This document shows positions 41,981 through 51,050 of a DNA stretch of 64,000 bases, one piece after another; position 1 is the first letter of the stretch; the number at the start of each line of letters is the position of its first letter. A program made the translations under genes and the position numbers. Source of the DNA: Stenotrophomonas rhizophila (GTDB taxonomy: Bacteria > Pseudomonadota > Gammaproteobacteria > Xanthomonadales > Xanthomonadaceae); assembly GCF_001704155.1 (NCBI RefSeq), contig NZ_CP016294.1, positions 2,167,501 through 2,231,500 of the forward strand, in the 5' to 3' direction. Below the pieces are notes generated by a model. That model saw only the letters and a program-made list of their open reading frames with translations. It was not told where the DNA came from and did not search any database.

Positions 41981-44900
41981 ATGCTTCCGACCTCACGCAC
42001 CCTGCATCGCAAAGCGCTGACCGCTGCGCTCCTGTCCGTCCTCACCCTGCCGGCCTACGCCGGCGTGAACTGCCAGCTGGTGGATGCCAGTGGCGCTCCC
42101 CTGCCGCTCGACAGCACCGCAACCGGCGACCAGGCACTGGCCTGTGGCACCGGCGCCAACGCCAGCGGCACGGGCAGCACCGCGCTGGGCAGCTGGGTCG
42201 ACCTGGACGGCGATGGCCTGGTCGACGCCAACGAAGTCACCTGGGGCAAGGGCGTGAACGCTACCGCCGTGGGCGCTGCTGCCCAGGCGCTTGGCGCCAA
42301 CAGCACTGCCATAGGGGTGCGCGCGGTCACCGTCAGCGATGGCAGCGTGGCGATCGGCAACCAGGCCGGCGCGGTGCATTCGGGTGCGGCAACCACGACC
42401 ACCTCGCTCTACACCCAGGGCAGCCCGCAGCAGCAGTCCAGCACCACGGTCGCCACCACCCCGTCCGGGAGCAGCGTCAACTCCGTGGCAATGGGCAGTG
42501 GCGCCCTGGCGAACGGCAGCAACAACATCGCGCTGGGTACCGGCAGCCGGGTGCGCGCCATCAACGGCAGCGTAACGGTCAGCCAGGACGCCAGCGGCGT
42601 CATCACCAAGATCGAGACCCGCAACGAAACGCCGGCACAGAATTCGATTGCGATGGGCAACAATGCCACCGTCAACGGCAACGGCTCCATCGCCCTCGGC
42701 AACGGTGCTACGGTCACCGGCGACAAGGGCAACCAGACCAGTTTCGTCAGCGACTGGGGCGGGAGCTTCGCGCAGCTCACCGCGGTCGAGTCGGCGGTCA
42801 ACTCCATCGCCATCGGCAATGGCGCCACCTCCAAGGGCAACAACAACGTGGTGATCGGCGCCGGTGCGGCCACCGGGGGCGACACGCTCTATACCCCCTT
42901 CAGCCCCAACTGGCTGCCCGACCAGAATTCCACCGTCATCGGTGCCGGCGCGCAGTCGGTTCGCACCAATGGCACCGCCATCGGCTACACCTCCATCGCC
43001 TACAGCCCGTATTCCAGTGCGTTGGGTTACATGTCCTACGCGCTGGGCACCGGCTCGGTGGCGGTAGGCGGTTGGCTGGACTGGGGGCAGGCCTTCGGCA
43101 GTGCGCCGCGTGGTCCGGGCAACATCTCCAATGCTTACGGCAAGGCGTTCGCCACCAGCCTGGGCACTGCCGCGTTCGGCAGCGGCACCTATGCCTTCGG
43201 CAACTACGCCACCGCGCTGGGCCCGGCGGCCAGCACCGGCGACCGCGACACCGAGAACCCCGGCCCGACCAGCGTGATCCGCAACTACGACAGCACCGAT
43301 GCCAAGGTGGTGTCCGGTTCGTTCGCCGGCGGCTTCTTTGCCCAGGCCGCCGGGCGGTCCAGCGTTGCAGTAGGTCGCGAAGCGACGGCCGCCGATGCCG
43401 ACGCCATTGCCATCGGCACGCAGACCATGGCCTACGGCGTGGCCAGCATCGCGCTCGGCGACCAGGCCACCGCCACCTGGCATCGCAACATCGCCATCGG
43501 CGAAAACGCGTATGCCGACGGTTACACCGGCACCGGCAACATTGCGTTCGGCCAGGATGCCAAGACCGCACCGGGTTCGAGCGGCGAGTCCAGCAACGCC
43601 ATCGCCTTCGGCACCGGCGCGCTGGCGTCGGACACCTCCGCACTGGCCATGGGCACCGCGGCGCAGGCGGTCGGCATGGGCAGCACGGCGCTGGGCTCCA
43701 ACGCACAGGCATCGGGCGTGTCCAGCGCGGCGGTGGGCGAGGGCAGCCAGGCCAGCGGAGATTCCGCTACCGCGCTGGGTACCTATGCCTACGCTGCGGG
43801 CGAATCGGCGGTGGCCGCCGGTACCAATGCGTTCGCCACGGGCAACTACGCGGTGGCGGCTGGTTACAACAGCTACGCTGGCGGCGACGATGCCGTGGCG
43901 ATCGGCAGCTACGCGGTGGTGGAAACCGCCGGCAGCGTGGCCATCGGCAGCGGCGCCACCGTGTACGGCCTCAACAGCGTGGCCATCGGCATGAATGCGT
44001 CCGCCGAGCAGGACAACGTGGTGTCGGTCGGCAGTGCCGGTGCCGAACGCCGCGTGGTCAACGTCGACAATGCCGTTGACGCGACCGACGCCGTGAACAA
44101 GCGTCAGCTCGATGCCGTGGTGGCCGATGTGGGCGGCACGATCGGCTCGCAACTCGATACCGTGGCCACCGCACTCGGCGGCGGCGCGGCGGTGAATGCC
44201 AGCGGCATCAGCGCGCCAAGCTTCGCCTTCCAGGGCGGGGCGTATACCAACGCCGGCGCCACGTTCAATGCCATCGATGCCGCGTTCAGCGGATTGCAGG
44301 GCCGCGTGGCCGTGCTGGAAACCGCAGCGGCAGCACCGGCTCCGACGGCGTCGGAGGTGCCGATGGGCACGGGCGATGGACTGGCCGTAGGCGCCGGCTC
44401 CAGCGCCGCAGACCCGAACGACACTGCGGTGGGCAGCGGTGCCCGCGTCGGTGCGGCCAACAGTGTGGCGGTCGGCAGCAATGCCACGGTCGACGCCAGC
44501 GCCGACAACGCCGTTGCCGTGGGCGCCGACAGCCATGCCAGCGCCAGCGGTGCGGTCGCATTGGGGCAGGGCGCCGTGGCCGATCAGGAGAACACCGTGT
44601 CGGTCGGCAATGCCAGCCAGCAGCGCCGCATCACCCAGGTGGCCGCCGGCACCGCAGGCAACGATGCGGCCAACGTCGCCCAGATGCAGGACGCCGATGC
44701 GGCCACGCTGGCCTCGGCCAACAGCTACACCGACACCACGGCCACCCAGACCCTCACCCGTGCCAATGCCTATGCCGATTCGCGACTGCAGGGCCTCAAC
44801 GACAGCTTCGACCTGCTCCGCAATGACGTCAATGCGCGCCTGAACGCCCAGGACAAGCGCCTGGACCGCCAGGGCGCGATGGGCAGCGCGATGATGAACA

Positions 44901-45091
44901 TGGCCATCAACGCCGCCAATTCGCGCAGCCCACGTGGACGCGTGGCCGCCGGCGTGGGCTGGCAGAACGGCGAGAGCGCGCTGTCGGTGGGCTATTCCAA
45001 GGCCCTGAGCGAGCGCGTTTCGATGAGCATCGGTGGCGCCTTCAGCAGCGACGACCGCTCGGCCGGCCTCGGCTTCGGCGTCGACCTGTAA
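41981..45091 (+). CDS. YadA-like trimeric autotransporter adhesin
   Basis: 1036 residues with a signal peptide (ALTAALLSVLTLPAYAG). The head is built of YadA 14-residue repeats over ~50-690 (patterns such as GSTALGSNAQASGVSSAAVG and NSVAIG), interrupted by loops, followed by neck motifs (VVNVDNAVDATDAVNKRQLDAV; RRITQVAAGTAGNDAANVAQM), a second small head and a coiled-coil stalk. The C-terminal anchor starts RGRVAAGVGWQNGESALSVGYSK and ends GFGVDL, the four-strand trimer barrel. It mediates surface adhesion. The next gene starts 37 bp downstream. Confidence 0.92.
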   Translation: MLPTSRTLHRKALTAALLSVLTLPAYAGVNCQLVDASGAPLPLDSTATGDQALACGTGANASGTGSTALGSWVDLDGDGLVDANEVTWGKGVNATAVGAAAQALGANSTAIGVRAVTVSDGSVAIGNQAGAVHSGAATTTTSLYTQGSPQQQSSTTVATTPSGSSVNSVAMGSGALANGSNNIALGTGSRVRAINGSVTVSQDASGVITKIETRNETPAQNSIAMGNNATVNGNGSIALGNGATVTGDKGNQTSFVSDWGGSFAQLTAVESAVNSIAIGNGATSKGNNNVVIGAGAATGGDTLYTPFSPNWLPDQNSTVIGAGAQSVRTNGTAIGYTSIAYSPYSSALGYMSYALGTGSVAVGGWLDWGQAFGSAPRGPGNISNAYGKAFATSLGTAAFGSGTYAFGNYATALGPAASTGDRDTENPGPTSVIRNYDSTDAKVVSGSFAGGFFAQAAGRSSVAVGREATAADADAIAIGTQTMAYGVASIALGDQATATWHRNIAIGENAYADGYTGTGNIAFGQDAKTAPGSSGESSNAIAFGTGALASDTSALAMGTAAQAVGMGSTALGSNAQASGVSSAAVGEGSQASGDSATALGTYAYAAGESAVAAGTNAFATGNYAVAAGYNSYAGGDDAVAIGSYAVVETAGSVAIGSGATVYGLNSVAIGMNASAEQDNVVSVGSAGAERRVVNVDNAVDATDAVNKRQLDAVVADVGGTIGSQLDTVATALGGGAAVNASGISAPSFAFQGGAYTNAGATFNAIDAAFSGLQGRVAVLETAAAAPAPTASEVPMGTGDGLAVGAGSSAADPNDTAVGSGARVGAANSVAVGSNATVDASADNAVAVGADSHASASGAVALGQGAVADQENTVSVGNASQQRRITQVAAGTAGNDAANVAQMQDADAATLASANSYTDTTATQTLTRANAYADSRLQGLNDSFDLLRNDVNARLNAQDKRLDRQGAMGSAMMNMAINAANSRSPRGRVAAGVGWQNGESALSVGYSKALSERVSMSIGGAFSSDDRSAGLGFGVDL

Positions 45092-45128
45092 TTCCCCTTT
45101 CCAGACTCCGCATACCAGGAATCCACCC

Positions 45129-46901
45129 ATGCATTTCCGTCGCTCCGTTCTCAGCCTGCTGGTGGCCGCTGCCTGCTCGCCCGCCTTCGCCGGCACCGTC
45201 GACCTGGCCTCCATTGAAGATGCAACGCTGTCGCCTCGTTTCATCGTGACCTACAAGCCCGGCACCGCCGAGCGCACCCAGCCTGCGGCCCGCCAGCGTT
45301 CGCTGGACGCCGCTGCCAGCCGTGCCCGCCCGCAGCTGGGCGCCCGCCTTACGAGCCAGCAGGGCAGCGCCGCACTGCAGGTGAAGAGCCTGCGCGCCAC
45401 CTTCAGTGGCCAGCACGTGGTGCGCGCCTCGCAGCGGCTCGACCGCAGCCAGGCCGAAACCCTGATGCGCGCCATTGCCGCCGACCCCAACGTGGCGTCG
45501 GTGCGGGTGGACCGCCTGATGCACGCCGCAGCCGTGCCCAACGACCCGGTGCTGAGCAGCCACCAGATGTGGCATTACGGCACCGGCGCCGGCGGCGCAC
45601 GGGTCACCACCGCATGGGAATCCGGTGCCACCGGTGCCGGGGTAGTGGTGGCGGTGATCGACACCGGCGCCACCCACCATGCCGATCTGGAAGCGAACCT
45701 GCTGCCGGGCTACGACTTCATTTCCGATGCGTTCGTCTCGCACCGCGCCGACGACAGCCGCGTGCCGGGCGGCTGGGATATCGGCGATTACAGCGCGATC
45801 AACGAATGCGGCGACGGCTCGCCCGCCAGCAACAGCAGCTGGCACGGCACCCATGTGGCGGGCACGATCGCCGAAGTCACCAACAACAACGTGGGCGGGG
45901 CGGGCATCGCCTACAACGCCAAGGTCCTGCCGGTACGCGTGCTGGGGCGCTGCGGCGGCTATACCTCCGACATCAACGACGCCATCGTCTGGGCCGCCGG
46001 TGGCCACATCGACGGCATGCCGGACAACACCACGCCGGCCGAAGTGATCAACATGAGCCTGGGCGGTGCGCACGCGTGCGAAGCCGATACCCAGGCGGCA
46101 ATCAACGCAGCAGTGAGCCTTGGCACCGTCGTCGTGGTGGCTGCGGGCAACGACAACGCGCCCGTCACCGACCACGCGCCGGCCAGCTGCGCCAACGTGA
46201 TCACCGTCGGTGCCACCGGCTATTCCGGCCAGCGCGCCAGCTATTCCAACTATGGTGCGGGCGTCGACCTGGCCGCGCCTGGTGGCGCCGGCACTGAGGG
46301 AAGCCCGAACGGCTACATCTGGTCCACCCTCAACAACGGCACCACGGTACCGGGCAGCGACATCTACGCCGGTTACACCGGCACGTCGATGGCCACGCCG
46401 CATGTGGTGGGCGTGGTGGCGTTGATGCAGAGCGTGGCCGCACAGCCATTGACGCCCTCGCAGGTGGAGGGGCTGCTGAAGGCGACCTCGCGCGCGTTCC
46501 CGGTCAAGCAGACCCAGCCCAACGGCGCCGGCCTGCTGGATGCGGCCGCGGCGGTCGCGCGGGCGCGCAGCTTCGGCCTGCCGATCGACGGCATCCCGAC
46601 CAGCCCCGGCACCACGATGCTGCTGCCGGCCATGGACGCCGGCCAGCGCGATCTGTACGTGATCGACGTCGCCCCCGGCAAGGCACGGCTGGAGATCACC
46701 ACCTACGGCGGTCGCGGCGAACTGCAGCTGCTGGCGGGGTATGAAATGGACCCGCTGCCCAACCAGAATGCGGGCGCGTCCGCACGCCCGGGGGTGAACC
46801 AGGCGATTACCGTGCTCAACCCGGCGCAGGGCCGCTATTACCTGGCGGTGAGTGCGACCCAGGCAACCAGCGGCGCGCGGCTGCTGGTCAAGGTGAACTG
46901 A
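45129..46901 (+). CDS. Secreted subtilisin-like serine protease (S8) with C-terminal PPC-like domain
   Basis: 590 residues with a signal peptide ending AFAG. An N-terminal propeptide (RFIVTYKPG to DPNVASVRVDRLM) is followed by the S8 catalytic domain with D178 (AVIDTGATHHADL), H239 (SWHGTHVAGTIAE) and S420 (YTGTSMATPHVVG). The last ~90 residues resemble a pre-peptidase C-terminal domain (LEITTYGGRGELQLLAGYE; GRYYLAVSA), common in proteases leaving the cell by type II secretion. It sits between the trimeric adhesin and an inhibitor-like lipoprotein in a tight gene run. Confidence 0.9.
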   Translation: MHFRRSVLSLLVAAACSPAFAGTVDLASIEDATLSPRFIVTYKPGTAERTQPAARQRSLDAAASRARPQLGARLTSQQGSAALQVKSLRATFSGQHVVRASQRLDRSQAETLMRAIAADPNVASVRVDRLMHAAAVPNDPVLSSHQMWHYGTGAGGARVTTAWESGATGAGVVVAVIDTGATHHADLEANLLPGYDFISDAFVSHRADDSRVPGGWDIGDYSAINECGDGSPASNSSWHGTHVAGTIAEVTNNNVGGAGIAYNAKVLPVRVLGRCGGYTSDINDAIVWAAGGHIDGMPDNTTPAEVINMSLGGAHACEADTQAAINAAVSLGTVVVVAAGNDNAPVTDHAPASCANVITVGATGYSGQRASYSNYGAGVDLAAPGGAGTEGSPNGYIWSTLNNGTTVPGSDIYAGYTGTSMATPHVVGVVALMQSVAAQPLTPSQVEGLLKATSRAFPVKQTQPNGAGLLDAAAAVARARSFGLPIDGIPTSPGTTMLLPAMDAGQRDLYVIDVAPGKARLEITTYGGRGELQLLAGYEMDPLPNQNAGASARPGVNQAITVLNPAQGRYYLAVSATQATSGARLLVKVN

Positions 46902-47300
46902 TTGAAGCGGCGTGCGCTTCCCGCGCTGCTGGTTGGCGCGCTGCTGGGATGCAGTGGAGGCGTGCAGCCACCCGCCACGGGTGGCGTGGCACCGGCAACA
47001 ATGGCGTTGCCGGTGATCGCGCTGGACCACGGCGATGACGGCCAGGTGGTGACAGTGGCACCCGGCCAACCGCTGGAGGTACGCCTTCCAGCGCATTCAG
47101 CCAGCGGCTACCGATGCTGGCTGAGGACGACGCCGGCAGCGGTTCTCGACCTCGAATGGGAGCCGGCCCGCGTGGCCGGCCCCCACACCTGGCGCTTTCG
47201 CGGCCTTGCCGCAGGGCAGGGCGAGCTGATGTTCGAATGCGGCCAGGAACTGGCCACCCGAAACCGCCGCATCTACGCGTTCCATGTGCGGATCGACTGA
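46902..47300 (+). CDS. Chagasin/I42-like protease-inhibitor-type lipoprotein
   Basis: 132 residues starting at TTG 46902, overlapping the protease stop by a base pair or two of context; it opens with a lipoprotein signal (LLVGALLGCSGG). The body has the I42 order: a loop LPAHSASGYRCWL in place of NPTTGYxW, then a strand pair HTWRFRGLAAGQGELMFEC and a final strand YAFHVRID. The third inhibitor loop (RPW in chagasin) is not conserved. I42 proteins block cysteine proteases; beside a serine protease the real target is open. The rare TTG start implies low expression or coupling. Confidence 0.5.
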   Translation: MKRRALPALLVGALLGCSGGVQPPATGGVAPATMALPVIALDHGDDGQVVTVAPGQPLEVRLPAHSASGYRCWLRTTPAAVLDLEWEPARVAGPHTWRFRGLAAGQGELMFECGQELATRNRRIYAFHVRID

Positions 47301-47364
47301 GCATCGGCGGCGTGTGCTGTCGTAGGATGGGGATCCCCCCACGTAGACGAGGCAGGCCAGGTAG

Positions 47365-49704
47365 ATGCGCCTTATCCGGTACCGATTTGGCGAGTTCGTG
47401 CTGGACCCAGCCGTACGCGAACTGAGCCGCGCCGGGCATCGGCTGCCGTTGCCACTCAAATCGCTGGAGTGCCTGGTCTATCTGGTGGCCAACCGCGAAC
47501 GCGCGGTCGGCCGTGATGAGCTGGTGTCGGCGGTATGGGGACGTGCCGACGTGAGCGATACCGTGATCACCCAGACCATGCGCCGCGCGCGCAAGGCGCT
47601 GGACGACGCCGGTGACCGCCAGACGATGATCCGCACCGTGCCCGGATTCGGCTACCGCTGGGTAGCCGAGGTGGAAGAACTTGATCCGGCCGCGCTGGCC
47701 GTGACATCGACATCTGCGCCCGAGGCGATCGCCGATGTCGAAAGCGCCGATGCGCCCGCGCCCGTGGCGGTTGCCCTTGAGCCTGAAGCGGGCTCCGTCT
47801 CCCGGCGCCGCCGCATCTCACGCTGGGTGATCGTGCTGGCCGTTGCAGCCGCTGTTGTGTTGCTGGGCTTCGTCGCCGCGCGGATCATGCATCCGGCCCC
47901 ATCATCCACCGCTTCCACGGCTGCAACGCAGATGCGCGCAACGGTGCTGCCGGTGCGGGTGGCCGAAGATGAGGCCGATGCAAGCTGGGTCCGCTTGGGG
48001 GCCATGGAGTATGCCGCCGACCGCCTGCGCGGCGCGTCGCTGCAGGTGACCCCGACCGAGCAGACCCTGCACCTGGGGGCAGGGCTGGCAGAGAGCGGGG
48101 CGCTGGACACCGACACCTTGAAACAACTGCTCGCACGCAGCGACGCACGCTGGTTGATCGTGCCAAGCGCGCAGCGCAGTGGCACGCAGTGGCGGGTGCA
48201 GTTGCGCGTGCTCGACAGCGGCAGCGACGTATCGATCGAGGCGGTAGGGGATACGCCCCTGCAGGCCATGGCCGTGGCCACCGATGCCTGGCTGCACCGC
48301 ATCCAGCGTGCGTCCCCCGACCGCGCCGCGCCCACCGCACTGCAGGAGCGCCTGCGTCGCATCGACGCCGAGCTTGATGCCGGCCAGCTGGACGCGGCGC
48401 GCGCACAGATCCAGGCCACGCCGGCATCGCTGCGGGACAGCGCCGCGCTGCAGGTGCGCGAAGGCCAGCTGGAATATCGTGCTGGCCGCATGGCCGACGC
48501 GGCGCGGCTGTTCGAGCGCGCCCTGGCGCAGCCGGCCGCCCCCGCCGGCGTGCGCGCCAAGGGGCTGATGGGGCTCGGCGGAGTCGCGCTGCGCATGGGT
48601 CACCCGGACCAGGCCCAAGCGCATTACAGCCAGGCGCTGGCCGTTCTGGCCGACGACGCCAGCAACCGCGATACCAGTCTGCTCGGCAACGCCTACAACG
48701 GTCGCGGCGTGGCCCAGGTGCAGCAGGGCAACCTGGAAGCCGCCGTGGCCGATCTGGGCCAGGCACGGATCGCCATGCGACGCACCGGCGACGTGGTTTC
48801 CGCGGCGATGGTCGGCGCCAACCTGGGCCGCATGGAGGGCATGCGCAACCATTGGCCGCAGGCGCTGCAGGAGTTCGACAGCGCCATCGACGTGTTCGAG
48901 CGGTTCCAGGTCAATGACTACCTCGCGGCCACCCTGGCGGCAAAAGCAATGGCGCAGCTGGAGCTGGTGCAGCCCGCACAGGCGCGGGCGACCCTCGCGC
49001 GGACCGACGCGCTGCGCGGCGCGCTGGAAGACCCGCAGTTGATTGCCGTGATCCAGAACGCGCGCGCCACCGTCGCGCTGGCCACTGGCAAACTGGGCGA
49101 CGCCGCGGCCGCTGTTGATGCGCTTGCGGCCACCACGGCGCAGGACCCGTCGGTAACGCGCCTGCGCATGGCCTTGGCTGTGGCCCGTGGCGACGTGGTG
49201 GGGGCAGGGCGCTGGGCAGGCGATGCAGGCACTCGACCGGAGGGCCAGGATGCAAGCGTTGCTGCCATTGCCGTGCAGGCAGCGGCCAGCTCGACAGACG
49301 CAGCGCGCTGGTTGCGGCCGGAAGGTGCAGGCGGTGCCGCCGCACGACCGGACCCGGCGGACGCCTTTGCCCGAGCGTTCGTGCAGCATCGCTTCGGCGA
49401 CCGCGCGGCGGCATTGCGTGATGCGCAGGCTGCGCTGGCCATCGCCAATCGCGATGGCAGCCCCAATGACCGGGTCAGGGCCAACCTGTTGCGGGCCCGG
49501 ATCCTGATGGATGCCGGTCAGATGGACCAGGCCACTTCGGTACTCGGCGAATTGGATGCCTACGCCGCTGTCGATTACCGCGTCGCCTGGCTGGCGGCTG
49601 CGCTGTATGGGAAGCGCGGTGACGCCGGTTCCGCGCGGCAGGCCCGGCAGGAAGCGAAGGCGCTTGCGGGTGAACGTGCTCCTGGCGTTGTTCCGCTTTT
49701 GTAG
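47365..49704 (+). CDS. CadC-like membrane transcription regulator with TPR-like C-terminus
   Basis: 779 residues. Residues 1-100 are an OmpR/PhoB-type winged helix (FGEFVLDPAVRELSRAG; SLECLVYLVANRERAVGRDELVSAVWG; TVPGFGYRW) without a receiver domain. A single membrane helix (WVIVLAVAAAVVLLGFVAARIM, ~155-176) follows, then a periplasmic part with helical tetratricopeptide-like repeats from ~315 (ALQVREGQLEYRAGRMADAARLFERAL; AYNGRGVAQVQQGNLEAAVADLGQA). As in CadC/ToxR it would sense outside and bind DNA inside. It begins 64 bp after the inhibitor-like gene and may control the adhesin-protease run. Confidence 0.85.
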   Translation: MRLIRYRFGEFVLDPAVRELSRAGHRLPLPLKSLECLVYLVANRERAVGRDELVSAVWGRADVSDTVITQTMRRARKALDDAGDRQTMIRTVPGFGYRWVAEVEELDPAALAVTSTSAPEAIADVESADAPAPVAVALEPEAGSVSRRRRISRWVIVLAVAAAVVLLGFVAARIMHPAPSSTASTAATQMRATVLPVRVAEDEADASWVRLGAMEYAADRLRGASLQVTPTEQTLHLGAGLAESGALDTDTLKQLLARSDARWLIVPSAQRSGTQWRVQLRVLDSGSDVSIEAVGDTPLQAMAVATDAWLHRIQRASPDRAAPTALQERLRRIDAELDAGQLDAARAQIQATPASLRDSAALQVREGQLEYRAGRMADAARLFERALAQPAAPAGVRAKGLMGLGGVALRMGHPDQAQAHYSQALAVLADDASNRDTSLLGNAYNGRGVAQVQQGNLEAAVADLGQARIAMRRTGDVVSAAMVGANLGRMEGMRNHWPQALQEFDSAIDVFERFQVNDYLAATLAAKAMAQLELVQPAQARATLARTDALRGALEDPQLIAVIQNARATVALATGKLGDAAAAVDALAATTAQDPSVTRLRMALAVARGDVVGAGRWAGDAGTRPEGQDASVAAIAVQAAASSTDAARWLRPEGAGGAAARPDPADAFARAFVQHRFGDRAAALRDAQAALAIANRDGSPNDRVRANLLRARILMDAGQMDQATSVLGELDAYAAVDYRVAWLAAALYGKRGDAGSARQARQEAKALAGERAPGVVPLL

Positions 49705-49896
49705 CGTCAGACGCGAGCATCCGCCAGGCCACGTAATTTTACTGGGTCGGGCTAGGTATTTAAACGCTGGTTGCCCTGTCCGAACCTCCTCAGGCTAGAC
49801 ACTCGCAAGTTGCGGCTGGATTGCAACGCTTGCCGATTTGGCGCTCGCTGAGGGCGTCCAGTTGCCATGGGAACACTGACCTTCCGGAGCGTTGTC

Positions 49897-50283
49897 ATGC
49901 TGAGCGAAGAGGCTGCGATCCATTGGGTTGAATGGTCGGCTCTGGCGATCGAGTTGCTGGCGATCGCGCTGATCGTCGTGACCATCGTGGTGTCGACAGC
50001 GGTTTACGTGATCGCCTTGGCCGTGCACCACAAGGACCGCGTGGAAAGCTACGAACGGTTCCGTCGCAGGCTCGGACGGGCGCTGTTGCTTGGTCTGGAA
50101 ATACTGGTGGCGGCGGACATCATCCGTACGGTTGCGCTGGACAGCACCATGCGCGCAATTCTTTCCCTGGGCCTGCTTGTCATCATCCGCACCTTCCTCA
50201 GCTGGTCGGTGGTGCTGGAAGTCGAGGGGTTCTGGCCATGGAAACGCCCCTTGGATCGCACGCCTGCGGGAGAGGAGAAGTAG
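49897..50283 (+). CDS. DUF1622-family membrane protein
   Basis: 128 residues from ATG 49897, favoured because GGAG lies 7 nt upstream; an ATG at 49867 would add ten residues. Three membrane helices; RRRLGRALLLGLEILVAADIIRTVALDST and LGLLVIIRTFLSWSVVLEVEG are the family pattern. Function unknown. It is the last host gene before the prophage left junction. Confidence 0.8.
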   Translation: MLSEEAAIHWVEWSALAIELLAIALIVVTIVVSTAVYVIALAVHHKDRVESYERFRRRLGRALLLGLEILVAADIIRTVALDSTMRAILSLGLLVIIRTFLSWSVVLEVEGFWPWKRPLDRTPAGEEK

Positions 50284-50341
50284 CCAGGGCGTGGGGCGAG
50301 CATGGGGATCGCTGGAAGCGTTTGAGTGCAATGCGCGTTCC

Positions 50342-50746
50342 CTACGAACACAGCTTGGGGCTTACATAATATACAGAATATGCGATGTCGGAACGTGCAA
50401 ACCCTTGAATATCAACGGGTTTTGCCTTTGCGATCCCCGGCACGCTGACGCACACCAGCGCGATCACCGCAGCGACCGCGCTCAACCTGTCCAGCATCGA
50501 TTTCCACATGGCGCGCTCGACCGGGGACTGAGCCCGTTCGGCATGGATTCGTGCCGCCCAGGTCGGCCCATCGAGCTTTGCCATGGTGCAGAGCTGCGCA
50601 ATTCGCTCATCCGGTACCGGGTATAGCTCCTTTCTCCACGCGCTCACGACGGCGCGAGTGATCCCCAGTTTTTGGCTCAAAACGTTGTCGGACGGGATGT
50701 TTGCGGCAGTCCGCACGGCGTCGAGCAGTTCGTTGGTGGCGGTCAC
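50342..50746 (-). CDS. Phage repressor-like HTH protein (DUF3693-like), C-terminus altered by integration
   Basis: 134 residues from GTG 50746. A Cro/CI-type helix-turn-helix fills residues 1-60 (LLDAVRTAANIPSDNVLSQKLGITRAVVSAWRKELYPVPDE), then a linker and a membrane helix (LSAVAAVIALVCVSVPGIA). The gene reads through the attachment core and stops in host DNA at 50342, so the last five residues before the stop (SPKLCS region) are host-derived. In the circular phage the frame would instead run through attP to a stop at 57361. It is divergent from the replication operon and should control it. Confidence 0.75.
   Translation of the reverse strand: MTATNELLDAVRTAANIPSDNVLSQKLGITRAVVSAWRKELYPVPDERIAQLCTMAKLDGPTWAARIHAERAQSPVERAMWKSMLDRLSAVAAVIALVCVSVPGIAKAKPVDIQGFARSDIAYSVYYVSPKLCS
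50359..50386 (-). other. Left prophage junction (attL), dif-like hybrid
   Basis: On the plus strand an XerD-type arm GGCTTACATAA (50359-50369), core TATACA (50370-50375) and a degraded XerC-type arm GAATATGCGAT (50376-50386). TTACATAATATACA is repeated exactly at 57441-57454, giving the 14-bp direct repeat that bounds the prophage. Confidence 0.8.
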
Positions 50747-50759
50747 GTCTTAGTACCCC

Positions 50760-50789
50760 TTGACAGTGGTGTCTCAGCGGAACTATACA
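50760..50789 (+). promoter_or_regulatory. Phage early promoter
   Basis: TTGACA (50760-50765) and TATACA (50784-50789) spaced 18 bp, in the gap between the divergent repressor and replication operon. A GTGTCT hexamer lies between the boxes. Confidence 0.55.
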
Positions 50790-50818
50790 TGCGCCCGTGT
50801 CTTAGCAGCGCTAGACAC
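50769..50818. promoter_or_regulatory. Candidate repressor operators (GTGTCT boxes)
   Basis: GTGTCT at 50769 and 50797 and its complement AGACAC at 50813; the last two form an inverted repeat with a 10-nt spacer. They overlap and follow the early promoter. Confidence 0.4.
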
Positions 50819-50862
50819 ACCCGCCAGCAGCTCCCCTAGACCGCTGGCGGGTCTTCTAGGGG
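50819..50862 (+). other. Interlocked inverted repeats, possible phage origin or packaging structure
   Basis: ACCCGCCAGC (50819-50828) pairs with GCTGGCGGGT (50843-50852), while CCCCTAGA (50833-50840) in its loop pairs with TCTAGGGG (50855-50862). The two stems interlock, so they form alternative hairpins or a pseudoknot in ssDNA or RNA. Confidence 0.45.
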
Positions 50863-50882
50863 CTAGGGGCAAGGGGCAGGGC

Positions 50883-51050
50883 ATGGAAGGTCTGATGTTC
50901 ACCGTAGCCGTCGTAGCAGCGGCCTGCGTGCTGATCGGTCTGGCGCGACTTGGGGCGTGGGTACTGGACCGCCGCGAGGAAGACAAAACCCGCGTGATTC
51001 GTGACGCTGCTTTCGTTGCCCGCGCGTCGGCGGATATCCGCCGTGACTGA
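50883..51050 (+). CDS. Small phage membrane protein (55 aa)
   Basis: ATG 50883 follows a GGGGCAGGG-type ribosome site. One membrane helix ([26 protein letters not shown]) is followed by a charged cytoplasmic tail ([12 protein letters not shown]). The frame extends upstream to 50760, but that part covers the promoter and hairpins. It overlaps the replication gene start by 8 nt. Function unknown. Confidence 0.55.
   Translation: MEGLMFTVAVVAAACVLIGLARLGAWVLDRREEDKTRVIRDAAFVARASADIRRD

Noticed and set aside
42409..45091. Internal repeats considered as a CRISPR or tandem DNA repeat array
   Set aside because: The periodicity is at protein level (YadA head repeats); DNA copies are too diverged and there are no spacers.
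41993..45244. Minus-strand frame of 1083 codons opposite the trimeric adhesin
   Set aside because: Its repeats simply reflect the head repeats of the adhesin on the other strand.
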